DNA of 64,000 nt from an uncultured Clostridia bacterium. GTDB lineage: Bacteria; Bacillota; Clostridia; Christensenellales; Aristaeellaceae. The stretch covers positions 1 through 64,000 of the forward strand of contig CAKUOX010000007.1 of assembly GCA_934670175.1 (NCBI GenBank). The letters are read 5' to 3'. This document shows, piece by piece, positions 26,633 through 34,858 of this stretch. The notes below the pieces were generated by a model. That model saw only the letters and a list, made by a program, of their open reading frames with translations, searched no databases and was not told the DNA's origin. The position numbers and the translations under genes were made by a program. Every line of letters begins with the position of its first letter. The first letter of the stretch is position 1.

Positions 26633-28099
26633 TTATCCTCCCTTTCTCCGGCTCATCAGCCGGCTGCGGGGGCGAAGGCCCTCGAATTCGTATTGCTCCA
26701 TAGCAGCCTGGGTAAAGGCCTGCTCTTCCTCGGAAACAGGCGGCGGACTGTGCACCGGCAGCTCCTTCTGGATGCGCTGGATCCGCTCGATCAGCTTTTC
26801 CAGCTCGGTCTTGGGACGGTTATCTTCGGTCAGCTCGGCCACGGGCACGATCTCCTCGATCTTGTCCGAATAGGAGCCGGACAGATACAGCCCGAGCTTG
26901 GCGCAGCCGGGGCCGATCAGCTCATAGAGCACGCTGGAGGCCAGAATGATGGTCTGCAGATCCGCGCCCTGCTCGCCGCCGAGCGTTCGCGCGCCCAGCG
27001 CTGCGAGGCCAATCGCTACGCCCGCCTGTGGGATCAGCGCAAAACCCAGGTAGTTGCGCACCTTTTTGTCCTTGCCTACCGCCCAGCAGCTCAGAAACGC
27101 GCCCAGATACTTGCCCGCGATGCGGGTGATGAAATACCCCACGCCCACGGCCAGCAGCGGTATGTTGCCCGCGCTGTTCGTGGCGCTTACCAGCGTATCC
27201 AGCTTGAAGTTCAGGCCGGAGTGCACGAAGAACAGCAGCATGATCGGCGGGCTGAAGTAATTCAGCTGCTTGAAGAGCTTGTCATCGTCGGTCAGGTTGA
27301 TGTACACTGTGCCCATGGCCATGCAGCCCAGCAGGGGGGAAACGTTGATCGCCGCGCAGATGCCGCAGAAGGCGAACAGCATGGCGATGGATACGATCAG
27401 CCGGTTGTCGGTGGAGCGCTTGCGGAACAGCAGCTTCAGCAGCACGCCGAACAGGCCGCCCAGCAGCAGCACGCCCGTGTTGAGCAGCAGCGGCTTCACG
27501 ATGGTCTCAAAGCTGCCCGCGCCGCCGCGCCCCATGGATGACAGCGCCACAGATATGGCGATGGAATACGCCACCAGACTCACCACGTCATCCAGCGCGA
27601 CCACCTGAAGCAGCGTGTCCACATAGTCGCCGTGCGCGTGCGTCTGGCGTATGGTCATCATGGTGGAGGCCGGCGCCGTGGCCGAAGCGAGCGCTGCCAG
27701 CACGATGGAAAAGCCCAGACTCAGCCTGAAGACCCAATAGGTGAGTATGAAGATCATGACTGACGCTAGGCAAGCCTCCGCCACGGTGATCACGAGCACC
27801 TTCGCGCCGCTTTTTTTCAGCACCGACAATTTGAAGAATTCGCCCACGCTGAAGGCGATGAACGCCAGCGCAATATCCGATATGAAATCCATGCCGGAGA
27901 TCACGCGCGCGGGGATCAGATCCAGACAGTAGGGGCCGATGAGGATGCCGGTGAGTATGTAGGCCGTCACGTTCGGCAGCCGCAGCAGCTTTGTTACGCG
28001 CGTGGCGGCAAAGCCCAGAAACAGCATCAGCGCGATGGAAATAATGACCGGCGCGACGGGCGATATGGCCTCGAGCGCCCGATAGGTTTCGTTCAACAA
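26633..28099 (-). CDS. Cation:proton antiporter (CPA2/KefB type)
   Basis: This 488-residue membrane protein has about twelve helices and the Na_H_Exchanger fold. Conserved blocks are YILTGILIGPYCLDLI near residue 45, ALASATAPASTMMTIRQ near 140 and VALDDVVSLVAYSIA near 165, where the Asp pair corresponds to the ion-binding motif of CPA2 exchangers. The C-terminus (about residues 400-488) is charged and cytosolic; no complete TrkA-N domain is seen. I chose TTG 28099 because AAAGGAA lies about 6 bases before it; TTG 28117 is the longest start. It is divergent from a LysR regulator, which probably controls it. Confidence 0.85.
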   Translation of the reverse strand: MLNETYRALEAISPVAPVIISIALMLFLGFAATRVTKLLRLPNVTAYILTGILIGPYCLDLIPARVISGMDFISDIALAFIAFSVGEFFKLSVLKKSGAKVLVITVAEACLASVMIFILTYWVFRLSLGFSIVLAALASATAPASTMMTIRQTHAHGDYVDTLLQVVALDDVVSLVAYSIAISVALSSMGRGGAGSFETIVKPLLLNTGVLLLGGLFGVLLKLLFRKRSTDNRLIVSIAMLFAFCGICAAINVSPLLGCMAMGTVYINLTDDDKLFKQLNYFSPPIMLLFFVHSGLNFKLDTLVSATNSAGNIPLLAVGVGYFITRIAGKYLGAFLSCWAVGKDKKVRNYLGFALIPQAGVAIGLAALGARTLGGEQGADLQTIILASSVLYELIGPGCAKLGLYLSGSYSDKIEEIVPVAELTEDNRPKTELEKLIERIQRIQKELPVHSPPPVSEEEQAFTQAAMEQYEFEGLRPRSRLMSRRKGG

Positions 28100-28112
28100 T
28101 ACAATTCCTTTC

Positions 28113-28172
28113 CGCAAATACTTGCAAATTGAATAAAACTATGATATAACAGTGATGCGATAAATGCAAATT
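28113..28172. promoter_or_regulatory. Divergent promoter region with putative LysR sites
   Basis: TTGCAA (28122-28127), 17 bases, TATAAC (28145-28150) form a promoter toward the LysR gene. TGCAAATT occurs at 28123-28130 and again at 28165-28172, 42 bases (four helical turns) apart, and a related CGCAAATA is at 28113-28120. Such spaced repeats are plausible LysR-type binding half-sites; this is an inference. Confidence 0.5.
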
Positions 28173-28210
28173 ATTATTCTTTAGACGCTGATAAATTTGG
28201 AGAATGATCT

Positions 28211-29113
28211 ATGGATATGCTGGACAATCGTCTCTATACCCTGCTGGCCGTGGCAGAAACGCAAAACTTTACGCGAGCCGCGCAGCTGCGCGCATTGACG
28301 CAGCCCGCCGTGAGCCACCACATCAGTCAGCTCGAGAAAGAGCTGGGCGTGCCGCTGATATCGCGGCGCAGGGGCATGAACGTGCTCACGCCGGAGGGCG
28401 AGATCGTGGCGCGATACGCGCGGCGCATGCGCGCCATCGGCGAAAAGATGCTTACCGAGCTTTCCGGTGTGGAAGGGCGGCTGGTGCGCGTGCGCGTGGG
28501 CATTACGCACACCTCGGAGAGCAACCTCATCGCCGAGGCGCTTGCCAAATATGGCAGCGAAAATAAGGGCATTATTATAACAATAATTACTGATAACATC
28601 AATAATCTTTATGATTCGGTGGAAAATTACGATCTGGATCTCGCTATTGTGGACGGCCGGCCGCGCAATACGCCGCTCAATTCGCTGCTGCTGGATACGG
28701 ACAGCCTGGTGTGCGTAATGTCCAACAACAACCCGCTGGCACGGCATGCGATGGTGACGCTGGAGGATCTGAAGCGCGAAAAGCTGATCCTGCGCCTGCC
28801 GTCCTCGGGCACGCGCATGCTGTTTGAATCGCACCTGATGAGTGTGAATGAGAGCATCGATGATTTCGAGGTCACGCTCGAGGTAGACAATATCGCTACG
28901 ATCAAGGATCTGATACGAAAGGATCTGGGCGTTTCGGTGCTGGCGCGCAGCGCCTGCATGGATGAGATACGAAAGGGCAAGATCGTGAGCCTGCCGATCG
29001 AAAACCTGAGCATGATACGGGAGACCCGCGTGGTGTACCGCTCGGACTTTCCGCACATGGATGTGCTCAGCGGCTTTATCCGCCGCTATCAGGAGCTGGC
29101 GCGCCGCCAGTAG
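28211..29113 (+). CDS. LysR family transcriptional regulator
   Basis: This 300-residue regulator has the LysR N-terminal winged helix (about residues 1-65) with AVAETQNFTRAAQLRALTQP and the recognition helix AVSHHISQLEKELG, then a LysR substrate-binding domain (about 90-295) containing TDNINNLYDSVENYDLDLAI. It is transcribed away from the antiporter-mgtC pair over a 111-base gap. By the usual LysR layout it should activate that divergent pair and repress itself. The inducer is unknown. Confidence 0.9.
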   Translation: MDMLDNRLYTLLAVAETQNFTRAAQLRALTQPAVSHHISQLEKELGVPLISRRRGMNVLTPEGEIVARYARRMRAIGEKMLTELSGVEGRLVRVRVGITHTSESNLIAEALAKYGSENKGIIITIITDNINNLYDSVENYDLDLAIVDGRPRNTPLNSLLLDTDSLVCVMSNNNPLARHAMVTLEDLKREKLILRLPSSGTRMLFESHLMSVNESIDDFEVTLEVDNIATIKDLIRKDLGVSVLARSACMDEIRKGKIVSLPIENLSMIRETRVVYRSDFPHMDVLSGFIRRYQELARRQ

Positions 29114-29127
29114 GCCGGCGCGCCCGT

Positions 29128-30738
29128 TCAGATCAGTTCAAAGGTGAAGCCACAGATCAGCCGCCGCGGCGGATTGGTCATTCGGAAGGAGAGCAGATGC
29201 GCGTCGGGGAAGGCGGCGGAACCCAGCGGCGCGGCCTCAGCGGTCATATCGCCGTCCCAGCTGAGCAGCACAGTGCCCAGCCGCACGCCGTCCGCACCGA
29301 TTTCGGGGCGCAGCGCCGTGACAAAGCGGAAGGTCAGCGCCTGCGGCGGCTGAATGAATTCGAAGGCATCCACCAGACGCACGGTGCCGTCGCGCCGGAG
29401 CGTCATCAGCGTGCGCTGATAGGCGGCGGGCATGGCGTTATCCGGATAGATACCGCTCAGGTCGGCGGTGAGTATGTCGCGCTCCTCGTTGAAGTCCGCG
29501 TCCGTGGCGGGCGGGGTTTGAAGGATCGTCCTCGGGGCGGCGCCGTCCACCAGCGGCAGACTGTGGATATCGCCGCCTGCGTCGACCAGAATGGGCAGTC
29601 CGTCGGCAAACAGGCATATATCGCCCGCGTTCGCCCGCCCGCCGCCGCCGGTGATCGCGGCAAAGAGGCTGTCTACCCGCGAGATCATCACCATGCCGCT
29701 GTCGGAAGCGGCGCGCTTGAGGCGCGGCGGCGCAGCGCGCTCGTCCTCTGCGGCGCGCATGTATTCCATGCTCAATATGCGCCCGGTCAGGCTGAAGCCG
29801 GGGCGATCCGCGCGGCGGCGCAGCTGCGCACCCAGCGCGCTGAGCGCGCGGTCATAGGTGAAATAGCCCAGACGGAACAGATCCATGCCTGAAAGCGCAG
29901 GGCGCATGCCCTCGCCCGACGGATCGATAAAGTATTCGCCGCCGATCCACGGGATCAGCACGTCGTCCATCCAGCTCTCAGGCGGATAATCGCGCGTGAG
30001 ATCCAGCTCGCCGCGCGTGAGCCGCTTGATCAGCCGCGCCAGATCCGCTACGGCGCAGGCGTCGGCCAGGCGTTCGCTCAGCGGCGCGAGCTCGCGGCTG
30101 CGGAGGCCGCAGATGCGATCCAGCGTCTGCAGTAGCAGCTTTATTGCGCCCTGCCGCCGTGCGGGCGCTTTTTCCATCAGCAAAAGGCAGAGCAGCAGGT
30201 CGCAGGCGATCAGCGCTGGACATGCGCCGCGCGCGGCCATGAAGGGATAATCCTCGTGCGCCAGTATCGGGGCGGTCAAGCGCCTGCGCACCTCGCTGAG
30301 CATCAGCGCCGGCAGCGCGGGGCTGAGCTCGGCGAGCTTTGAAGCGTGTCTGCGCAGCGTCCACGCCATCAGCGCGCCGGTTTCGGCGGCCTGAAGGTCG
30401 ATGATGGGGCGAAAGGGATCGTCCAGCGCCGTTTCCGCACTCCATGCGCCCTCTGCGCAGATCTCGTCGATCAGATCCACCATGCGCGACAGCGCCTGCG
30501 GGTTCGGCTCGATCCAGAGAAAGCTCTCCAGCTGCCGGCGACGCTCCCGCTGGAGCCGCCGCCGTGCGGCGGGGTCGGCGCTGCGCTCCGAAAGCGGCAT
30601 GCGCCGTCCCTGCGCCCGCATGGCCTGTGCCGCCGCGTCGCGGCAGTCCCCGGCCAGCGCGTCGTAGGGGCGGGGCACCTGAATGTTTCCGGGGTCCACG
30701 GATGAGCTCATCAGTATGGCACTGCCTCTTGAAAACAT
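29128..30738 (-). CDS. Heparinase II/III-like protein
   Basis: This 536-residue protein has a mostly helical first half (about residues 1-310) and a beta-rich second half, the layout of heparinase II/III-type polysaccharide lyases. The block ANAGDICLFADGLPILVDAG near residue 395 and HSLPLVDG shortly after match the family region usually written NDxGxFxLYxDGxPxLIDAG and HNLPxVNG. The catalytic assignments are uncertain because neighbouring conserved residues have drifted. No signal peptide is visible, so it would act in the cytosol. I chose ATG 30738 because AAAGGAG precedes it; the upstream extension overlaps the next gene. The specific substrate is unknown. Confidence 0.65.
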   Translation of the reverse strand: MFSRGSAILMSSSVDPGNIQVPRPYDALAGDCRDAAAQAMRAQGRRMPLSERSADPAARRRLQRERRRQLESFLWIEPNPQALSRMVDLIDEICAEGAWSAETALDDPFRPIIDLQAAETGALMAWTLRRHASKLAELSPALPALMLSEVRRRLTAPILAHEDYPFMAARGACPALIACDLLLCLLLMEKAPARRQGAIKLLLQTLDRICGLRSRELAPLSERLADACAVADLARLIKRLTRGELDLTRDYPPESWMDDVLIPWIGGEYFIDPSGEGMRPALSGMDLFRLGYFTYDRALSALGAQLRRRADRPGFSLTGRILSMEYMRAAEDERAAPPRLKRAASDSGMVMISRVDSLFAAITGGGGRANAGDICLFADGLPILVDAGGDIHSLPLVDGAAPRTILQTPPATDADFNEERDILTADLSGIYPDNAMPAAYQRTLMTLRRDGTVRLVDAFEFIQPPQALTFRFVTALRPEIGADGVRLGTVLLSWDGDMTAEAAPLGSAAFPDAHLLSFRMTNPPRRLICGFTFELI

Positions 30739-30782
30739 TAGGAGCGCTCCTTTCGCTTTGGTATCTGTCAAACGTCTTTTGT

Positions 30783-31346
30783 TTAGGCTTCCTCGGTATA
30801 GCGCGCGCGTTCGCCGCCGATCAGCCGCGGGCGCGTGCGCGCGGCGATGACGGGCGCCGCGCCGATTTTTGAATTCTCCGCTCCAAGCCGCACGGGCACG
30901 GCCACGGCGCGCAGGTGCATGCCGATCAGCGTGCCGCCAATGTCCAGTCCCGCATCCGCCTGGATCTGGGAAACCAGCACGGGCGCGCACATGCGCTTCC
31001 ATGCCGCGGTGGCCAGCGAGCCGCCCGCCTTTTTCTGCGGTACGGCGCATACGATCTCATAGCCGCGCGCCTCGGCCTCGGCGCGCTCCATCACCAGCGC
31101 GCGGTTCAGGTGCTCGCAGCATTGAAACGCCGCCGCAAAGCCTGTCTCCGCCGCGCAGTCCAGCACCGCGCGCGCTACGGCCTCGCCGTATTCATAGGTG
31201 GAATTGTGGCCGATGACGCCGCCGGCGATCTCACTGGACGAGCAGCCGATCACCAGCAGCTTTACCGGATTGAAGTGTGGTCTGTTTTCACTAAGCAGCT
31301 GGCGAACCGCAGCCGCCGCCTGTGTATAGATTTCCATGGCGTCCAT
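30783..31346 (-). CDS. DUF436 (YwlG/TIGR01440) family protein
   Basis: This 187-residue cytosolic protein belongs to the DUF436 family (B. subtilis YwlG). Recognisable blocks are LVIGCSSSEIAGGVIGHNST, FQCCEHLNRALVMERAEAEA and DAGLDIGGTLIGMHLR. Function is unknown; the conserved Ser, Cys and His residues suggest an enzyme. It starts one base after the stop of the SpoU methyltransferase gene, so both are probably co-transcribed. Confidence 0.88.
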   Translation of the reverse strand: MDAMEIYTQAAAAVRQLLSENRPHFNPVKLLVIGCSSSEIAGGVIGHNSTYEYGEAVARAVLDCAAETGFAAAFQCCEHLNRALVMERAEAEARGYEIVCAVPQKKAGGSLATAAWKRMCAPVLVSQIQADAGLDIGGTLIGMHLRAVAVPVRLGAENSKIGAAPVIAARTRPRLIGGERARYTEEA

Positions 31347-32078
31347 TTATTCATCGCCTCCGTGCATAAATTCATAGCTGCCCACCGATACTGCCACGGC
31401 CAGATTCAGCGAATCGATCTCGTTGCTCTGCGGAATCAGCACGCTCTGTCCCAGCGAAGCAAAATGCGGCGGCAGGCCGGACTGCTCGTTGCCGAATACC
31501 AGCGTAAACGGCGGCTTTGCCGCGCGTGCGGCGCGGTTGAGCGGGATCGCGCCGTCCAGCATGAAGGGGTAGAGCGGCCGGTCGGGGTGCTCGGCGCGAT
31601 AGTCCTCAAAGCAGTCGTAGGTATGTACGCGCAGCTTGTAAAACGCGCCCATCGAGGAGCGCAGCGCGTGTGGCTCGAACACGTCCACGCAGGGGCGGAT
31701 CAGCGCCACATCGTGAATGCCGAAGCCCAGCAGCGAACGCATGGCCGTGCCCAGATTGCCGCTGTCGGAGATCTGGCAGAGCACCGCGTGGCACTTGGCG
31801 GGATCCAATGCGGATTCGAACTTTTCAAATACCAGTCCGGCGAAGCAGTTGTCCTTTTTGCTCTCACGCCGCAGCACGCGCTCGGCCATTTCCTCGCGCA
31901 CGCCGAGCCGCGCGCAGCTTTCGCGCAGCTTTTCCACGCCCTCGTTTTTCAGTCCGTCCGGGTGCAGCAAAAGGCGCAGCGCCTTTTCCGGATGCGCCTC
32001 CATCAGCATCAGCGCGGGGAATACGCCCAGCGCGTAGCTGTAATCGAGCTTTCGGGAATAGGGTTCCAGCTTTGGCAT
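31347..32078 (-). CDS. TrmH/SpoU family RNA methyltransferase
   Basis: This 243-residue SPOUT-fold enzyme probably makes a 2'-O-ribose methylation in rRNA or tRNA with S-adenosylmethionine. The three family motifs are present: DSGNLGTAMRSLLGFG (motif 1), LVFGNEQSGLP (motif 2) and IPQSNEIDSLNLAVAVSV (motif 3) forming the knotted SAM site. An N-terminal region of about 95 residues is probably helical and substrate-binding and is unlike the L30e-type domain of RlmB. It heads a two-gene unit with the DUF436 gene. Confidence 0.88.
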   Translation of the reverse strand: MPKLEPYSRKLDYSYALGVFPALMLMEAHPEKALRLLLHPDGLKNEGVEKLRESCARLGVREEMAERVLRRESKKDNCFAGLVFEKFESALDPAKCHAVLCQISDSGNLGTAMRSLLGFGIHDVALIRPCVDVFEPHALRSSMGAFYKLRVHTYDCFEDYRAEHPDRPLYPFMLDGAIPLNRAARAAKPPFTLVFGNEQSGLPPHFASLGQSVLIPQSNEIDSLNLAVAVSVGSYEFMHGGDE

Positions 32079-32103
32079 AACTCTTTGGCTCCTTAAATGC
32101 GGT

Positions 32104-32949
32104 TCAGGCGTTATAGCGGATCCAGCCGCGCAGATAGTCGCGCAGCGCCTTGGAATGCGTTTCCATGGGAAAGTGACCGGCGGATTTGAGCGTGTGCCGC
32201 TCCGCGCCGCCGAGCAGGCGGTCGATTTCCGAAAGGGCCTGCGGGCTCATCATGGCGTCGCGCCCGCCGGTGATCACCATGGCCGGACAGAAGCCCAGCG
32301 CGCTTTCCGGCGGCTTTTGTCCGGCGCGCAGCATGCGTACAAAGCATTCGCCCGCACCCGGGCGCAGCAGCGGCGCGCGCATGCGATCTACGATATAATC
32401 GTCCATCGGGAAGCCGGAATAGTGCTCCACCATCCGGCGAAAGTTATCTTTTATCAGCACCGTTTCCCTGAACCAGCGTCCGTTTTCGCCGTCCCTTGCA
32501 AGCCTGGGCGATACCAGCAGCGGCGAAATATGTATCTGCGATTTTACGCTGTCGGGGTACAACGCCGCCATTTCCAATATCGTGGCGCAGGCGGTGCCGT
32601 GGCCGGCCAGGTGCCACAGCGAATTTGGCGCGCCGCTTCGGCGGTCGATCTCATCCAGCACGCCCCAGAGCATGTTCGCCCGCGTCAGGCTGTCCTGCGG
32701 CATGTTCGGCGCGCAGTCGCTGCGCCCAAAACCCGGCAGATCGGCCAGTACCGCCATGCAGCCCAGCTGCAAAAGCTCCGGCAGCAGCTTGCGCCAGTGA
32801 AACGTGCCGATCAGCGGCGAAGCGAGCAGCAGCATGCGCTCGCGGGGTGCGTCCTCCGGAGCCGCAATGCGAAAATGCACGCGAATGCCTTGGAAGGACA
32901 GATATTGACTTTGACTTTCCTCCGCCACGCGCGCATCCACCTCGCCCAT
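32104..32949 (-). CDS. Alpha/beta hydrolase fold protein lacking the nucleophile
   Basis: This 281-residue protein has a clear alpha/beta hydrolase fold: strand 3 LLLASPLIGTFHWR, strand 4 ADLPGFGRSD, nucleophile elbow HLAGHGTACAT, acid block VITGGRDAMMS and terminal His block SAGHFPMETH. The elbow reads G-H-G-T-A where the family has G-x-S-x-G, so the catalytic Ser is Gly; the usual HG oxyanion motif after strand 3 is also replaced (SP). The Asp and His remain. It is therefore probably not a conventional hydrolase; a binding or scaffold role is possible. I chose ATG 32949; ATG 32997 is an alternative with an AGGA further upstream. Divergent from murA. Confidence 0.75.
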   Translation of the reverse strand: MGEVDARVAEESQSQYLSFQGIRVHFRIAAPEDAPRERMLLLASPLIGTFHWRKLLPELLQLGCMAVLADLPGFGRSDCAPNMPQDSLTRANMLWGVLDEIDRRSGAPNSLWHLAGHGTACATILEMAALYPDSVKSQIHISPLLVSPRLARDGENGRWFRETVLIKDNFRRMVEHYSGFPMDDYIVDRMRAPLLRPGAGECFVRMLRAGQKPPESALGFCPAMVITGGRDAMMSPQALSEIDRLLGGAERHTLKSAGHFPMETHSKALRDYLRGWIRYNA

Positions 32950-33059
32950 TTTGCATCCATTTCGGCAAAACGCCGTATCAAGGCATTTCCCAAACATTAT
33001 TTTAGCATATCCTGAAGTGCTTGGCAATGAAAAGCGGCGCTGCAAAAACTAAAAAAGTG

Positions 33060-33088
33060 TTGCAGGAAGCGGGAAACTATTGTATAAT
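33060..33088 (+). promoter_or_regulatory. Promoter of murA
   Basis: TTGCAG (33060-33065), 17 bases, TATAAT (33083-33088). The leader is about 120 bases long. Confidence 0.78.
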
Positions 33089-33214
33089 AGAGCATGTGGC
33101 GATATAAGATGTGATCCTATATTGCTTTTTAACGTCCGACCAGGCGGCATTGTAAGCGCGCCCGGGCGCGCCTGCATGGATGAAAGGACCGGCCGAAGCC
33201 GGATGGATGGTGCT

Positions 33215-34483
33215 ATGAAGGAAAAGCTGCGAATTTATGGCGACGAACGGCTGGAGGGTCAGGTCACGGTCAGCGGCGGCAAAAATGCCGCGGTGGCGAT
33301 CATTCCGGCGGCGCTGCTCGGTGATTCGCCGTCTACAATCGATAATATACCGGACATCGACGATGTTCACGTTATCATTGAAATGCTCAAGTGGCTGGGT
33401 GCAAAGGTGGAATTCAGGGATAACACCATCTGGATCGACCCGCGCACGGTGGATAAATTCAATCCGCCATATGAGCTCGCGGGGCGCATGCGCGCCTCCT
33501 ATTACCTGGCGCCGGTGCTGCTGGGGCTGTTTCGGCGGGCGGAAGTGCCGCTGCCGGGCGGATGCGACATAGGCGCGCGCCCGATCGATCAGACCATCAA
33601 GGGCATGTGCACGCTGGGCGCGCAGGTGGAAACGCTGGGCGGCGTGCTGGTCGCTACGGCGGACGTGCTCCAGGGCTCGGACGTGTTTCTGGATATGCCC
33701 TCCGTGGGCGCGACGGTCAATTCCATGCTTACGGCGGTATCCGCGCCGGGCATGACGACCATACATAACGCGGCTAAGGAGCCGCATATCGTGGATCTGG
33801 CCAATTTCCTCTCGAGCATGGGCGCGTATGTCAAGGGTGCGGGCACGGATGTGATCCGCATTCGCGGCGGCCGCCAGCTGCACGGCGCGGATTATACCGT
33901 GGTGCCGGATCAGATCGAGACCGGCACGCTGATGATCGCGGCTGCGGCTGCGGGCGACGACGTGCACATCACCGGCGCGATTCCTACGCATATGGAGGCG
34001 CTGTCGGCCAAGCTGCTGGAAATGGGCGTGAATATCACCAGCGAGGATGACTGGATCCGCGTGCGCTCCAACCGCGTGTTCCGCGCGGTGAATGTGAAGA
34101 CGCAGGGCTATCCCGGCTTCCCGACCGATCTTCAGCAGCCGCTTTCGGCGCTGTTGACGGTGGCCAACGGTACCAGCATCGTGACCGAGACGATCTTCGA
34201 ATCCCGCTTCCGCTTTCTGGACGAGCTGCGCAAGATGGGTGCAAACGTGCGCGTGATCGAATCCAGCGCCATCATCACGGGTGTGGATCGCCTGGTGGGC
34301 GCGCGCGTGAACGCCACGGATCTGCGCGCGGGCGCGGCCATGGTCATTGCCGGATTGATGGCTGAGGGCGTTACGGAGATCGGCGGCGTAGGCTATATCC
34401 TGCGCGGCTATGAGAACATCGATGAAAAGCTGGTGCGCCTCGGCGCGCGCATTGAGCGCGTGAAATACGAGGATCCGTTCTGA
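33215..34483 (+). CDS. murA: UDP-N-acetylglucosamine 1-carboxyvinyltransferase
   Basis: This 422-residue cytosolic enzyme transfers enolpyruvyl from PEP to UDP-N-acetylglucosamine, the first committed step of peptidoglycan synthesis. The SGGKNAAVAIIPAALL start carries the catalytic Lys; the loop LPGGCDIGARPID holds the Cys that binds PEP and is the fosfomycin target, so sensitivity is expected in principle. Further blocks are ITGAIPTHMEALSAKL and YPGFPTDLQQPLSAL, typical of the family. I chose ATG 33215 (MKEKLRIYG) for homology with known starts; ATGs at 33176 and 33203 are possible. The gene is monocistronic. Confidence 0.94.
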   Translation: MKEKLRIYGDERLEGQVTVSGGKNAAVAIIPAALLGDSPSTIDNIPDIDDVHVIIEMLKWLGAKVEFRDNTIWIDPRTVDKFNPPYELAGRMRASYYLAPVLLGLFRRAEVPLPGGCDIGARPIDQTIKGMCTLGAQVETLGGVLVATADVLQGSDVFLDMPSVGATVNSMLTAVSAPGMTTIHNAAKEPHIVDLANFLSSMGAYVKGAGTDVIRIRGGRQLHGADYTVVPDQIETGTLMIAAAAAGDDVHITGAIPTHMEALSAKLLEMGVNITSEDDWIRVRSNRVFRAVNVKTQGYPGFPTDLQQPLSALLTVANGTSIVTETIFESRFRFLDELRKMGANVRVIESSAIITGVDRLVGARVNATDLRAGAAMVIAGLMAEGVTEIGGVGYILRGYENIDEKLVRLGARIERVKYEDPF

Positions 34484-34544
34484 ACGCGCGGCATGAAACG
34501 CCAGAATATAACACAATCCTTCAATTAAACCCCGCTTTTATTGG

Positions 34545-34573
34545 TTGTAATTGGAACGATTGCGTGTTATAAT
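34545..34573 (+). promoter_or_regulatory. Promoter of the rimP-nusA-infB operon
   Basis: TTGTAA (34545-34550), 17 bases, TATAAT (34568-34573). Transcription should start near 34580, giving an RNA leader of about 280 nt before rimP. Confidence 0.78.
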
Positions 34574-34603
34574 AGGATAGGAATTAAATTATGGCAAATG
34601 CGA

Positions 34604-34629
34604 CCGCCGATTATCGGCGGCGTGTTTTT
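34604..34629 (+). terminator. Leader hairpin with T-run before rimP
   Basis: CCGCCGA (34604-34610), loop TTA, TCGGCGG (34614-34620), then CGTG and five Ts at 34625-34629. It lies only about 25 bases from the predicted start of transcription, where it could attenuate the operon. Confidence 0.6.
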
Positions 34630-34637
34630 GAAGAACA

Positions 34638-34690
34638 GGGATCGCAAGCAAGGGCTTTGCGGGTCGGCGGATTTATACGCCGACGATCCC
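34638..34690. repeat. Family B structured repeat in the nusA-operon leader, copy 1
   Basis: Outer stem GGGATCG (34638-34644) with CGATCCC (34684-34690); hairpin 1 GCAAGCAAGGGCTTTGC; core GGGTCGGCG; hairpin 2 GTCGGCG-GATTTATA-CGCCGAC. The outer stem sequence differs completely from the 8735 copies while pairing is kept. Confidence 0.82.
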
Positions 34691-34700
34691 GAATAAGGTG

Positions 34701-34759
34701 GGGATCAGCGAACTGCGAAGCAGTTGCGCGGGTCGGCGGGTTTATACGCCGACGATCCC
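34701..34759. repeat. Family B structured repeat in the nusA-operon leader, copy 2
   Basis: Outer stem GGGATC with GATCCC; hairpin 1 GCGAACTGC-GAA-GCAGTTGCGC; core GGGTCGGCG; hairpin 2 GTCGGCG-GGTTTATA-CGCCGAC. GAATAAG follows both copies. The rimP start is 100 bases further on. Confidence 0.82.
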
Positions 34760-34858
34760 GAATAAGCGATTTCCGTAAAACGAGGTTTTTGCAGAAAGAG
34801 TGGGCGCAAAGACCTGTTTCGTATGTCAAGAGCGACTTAAGAGCGAGGGGGAAGCAGC

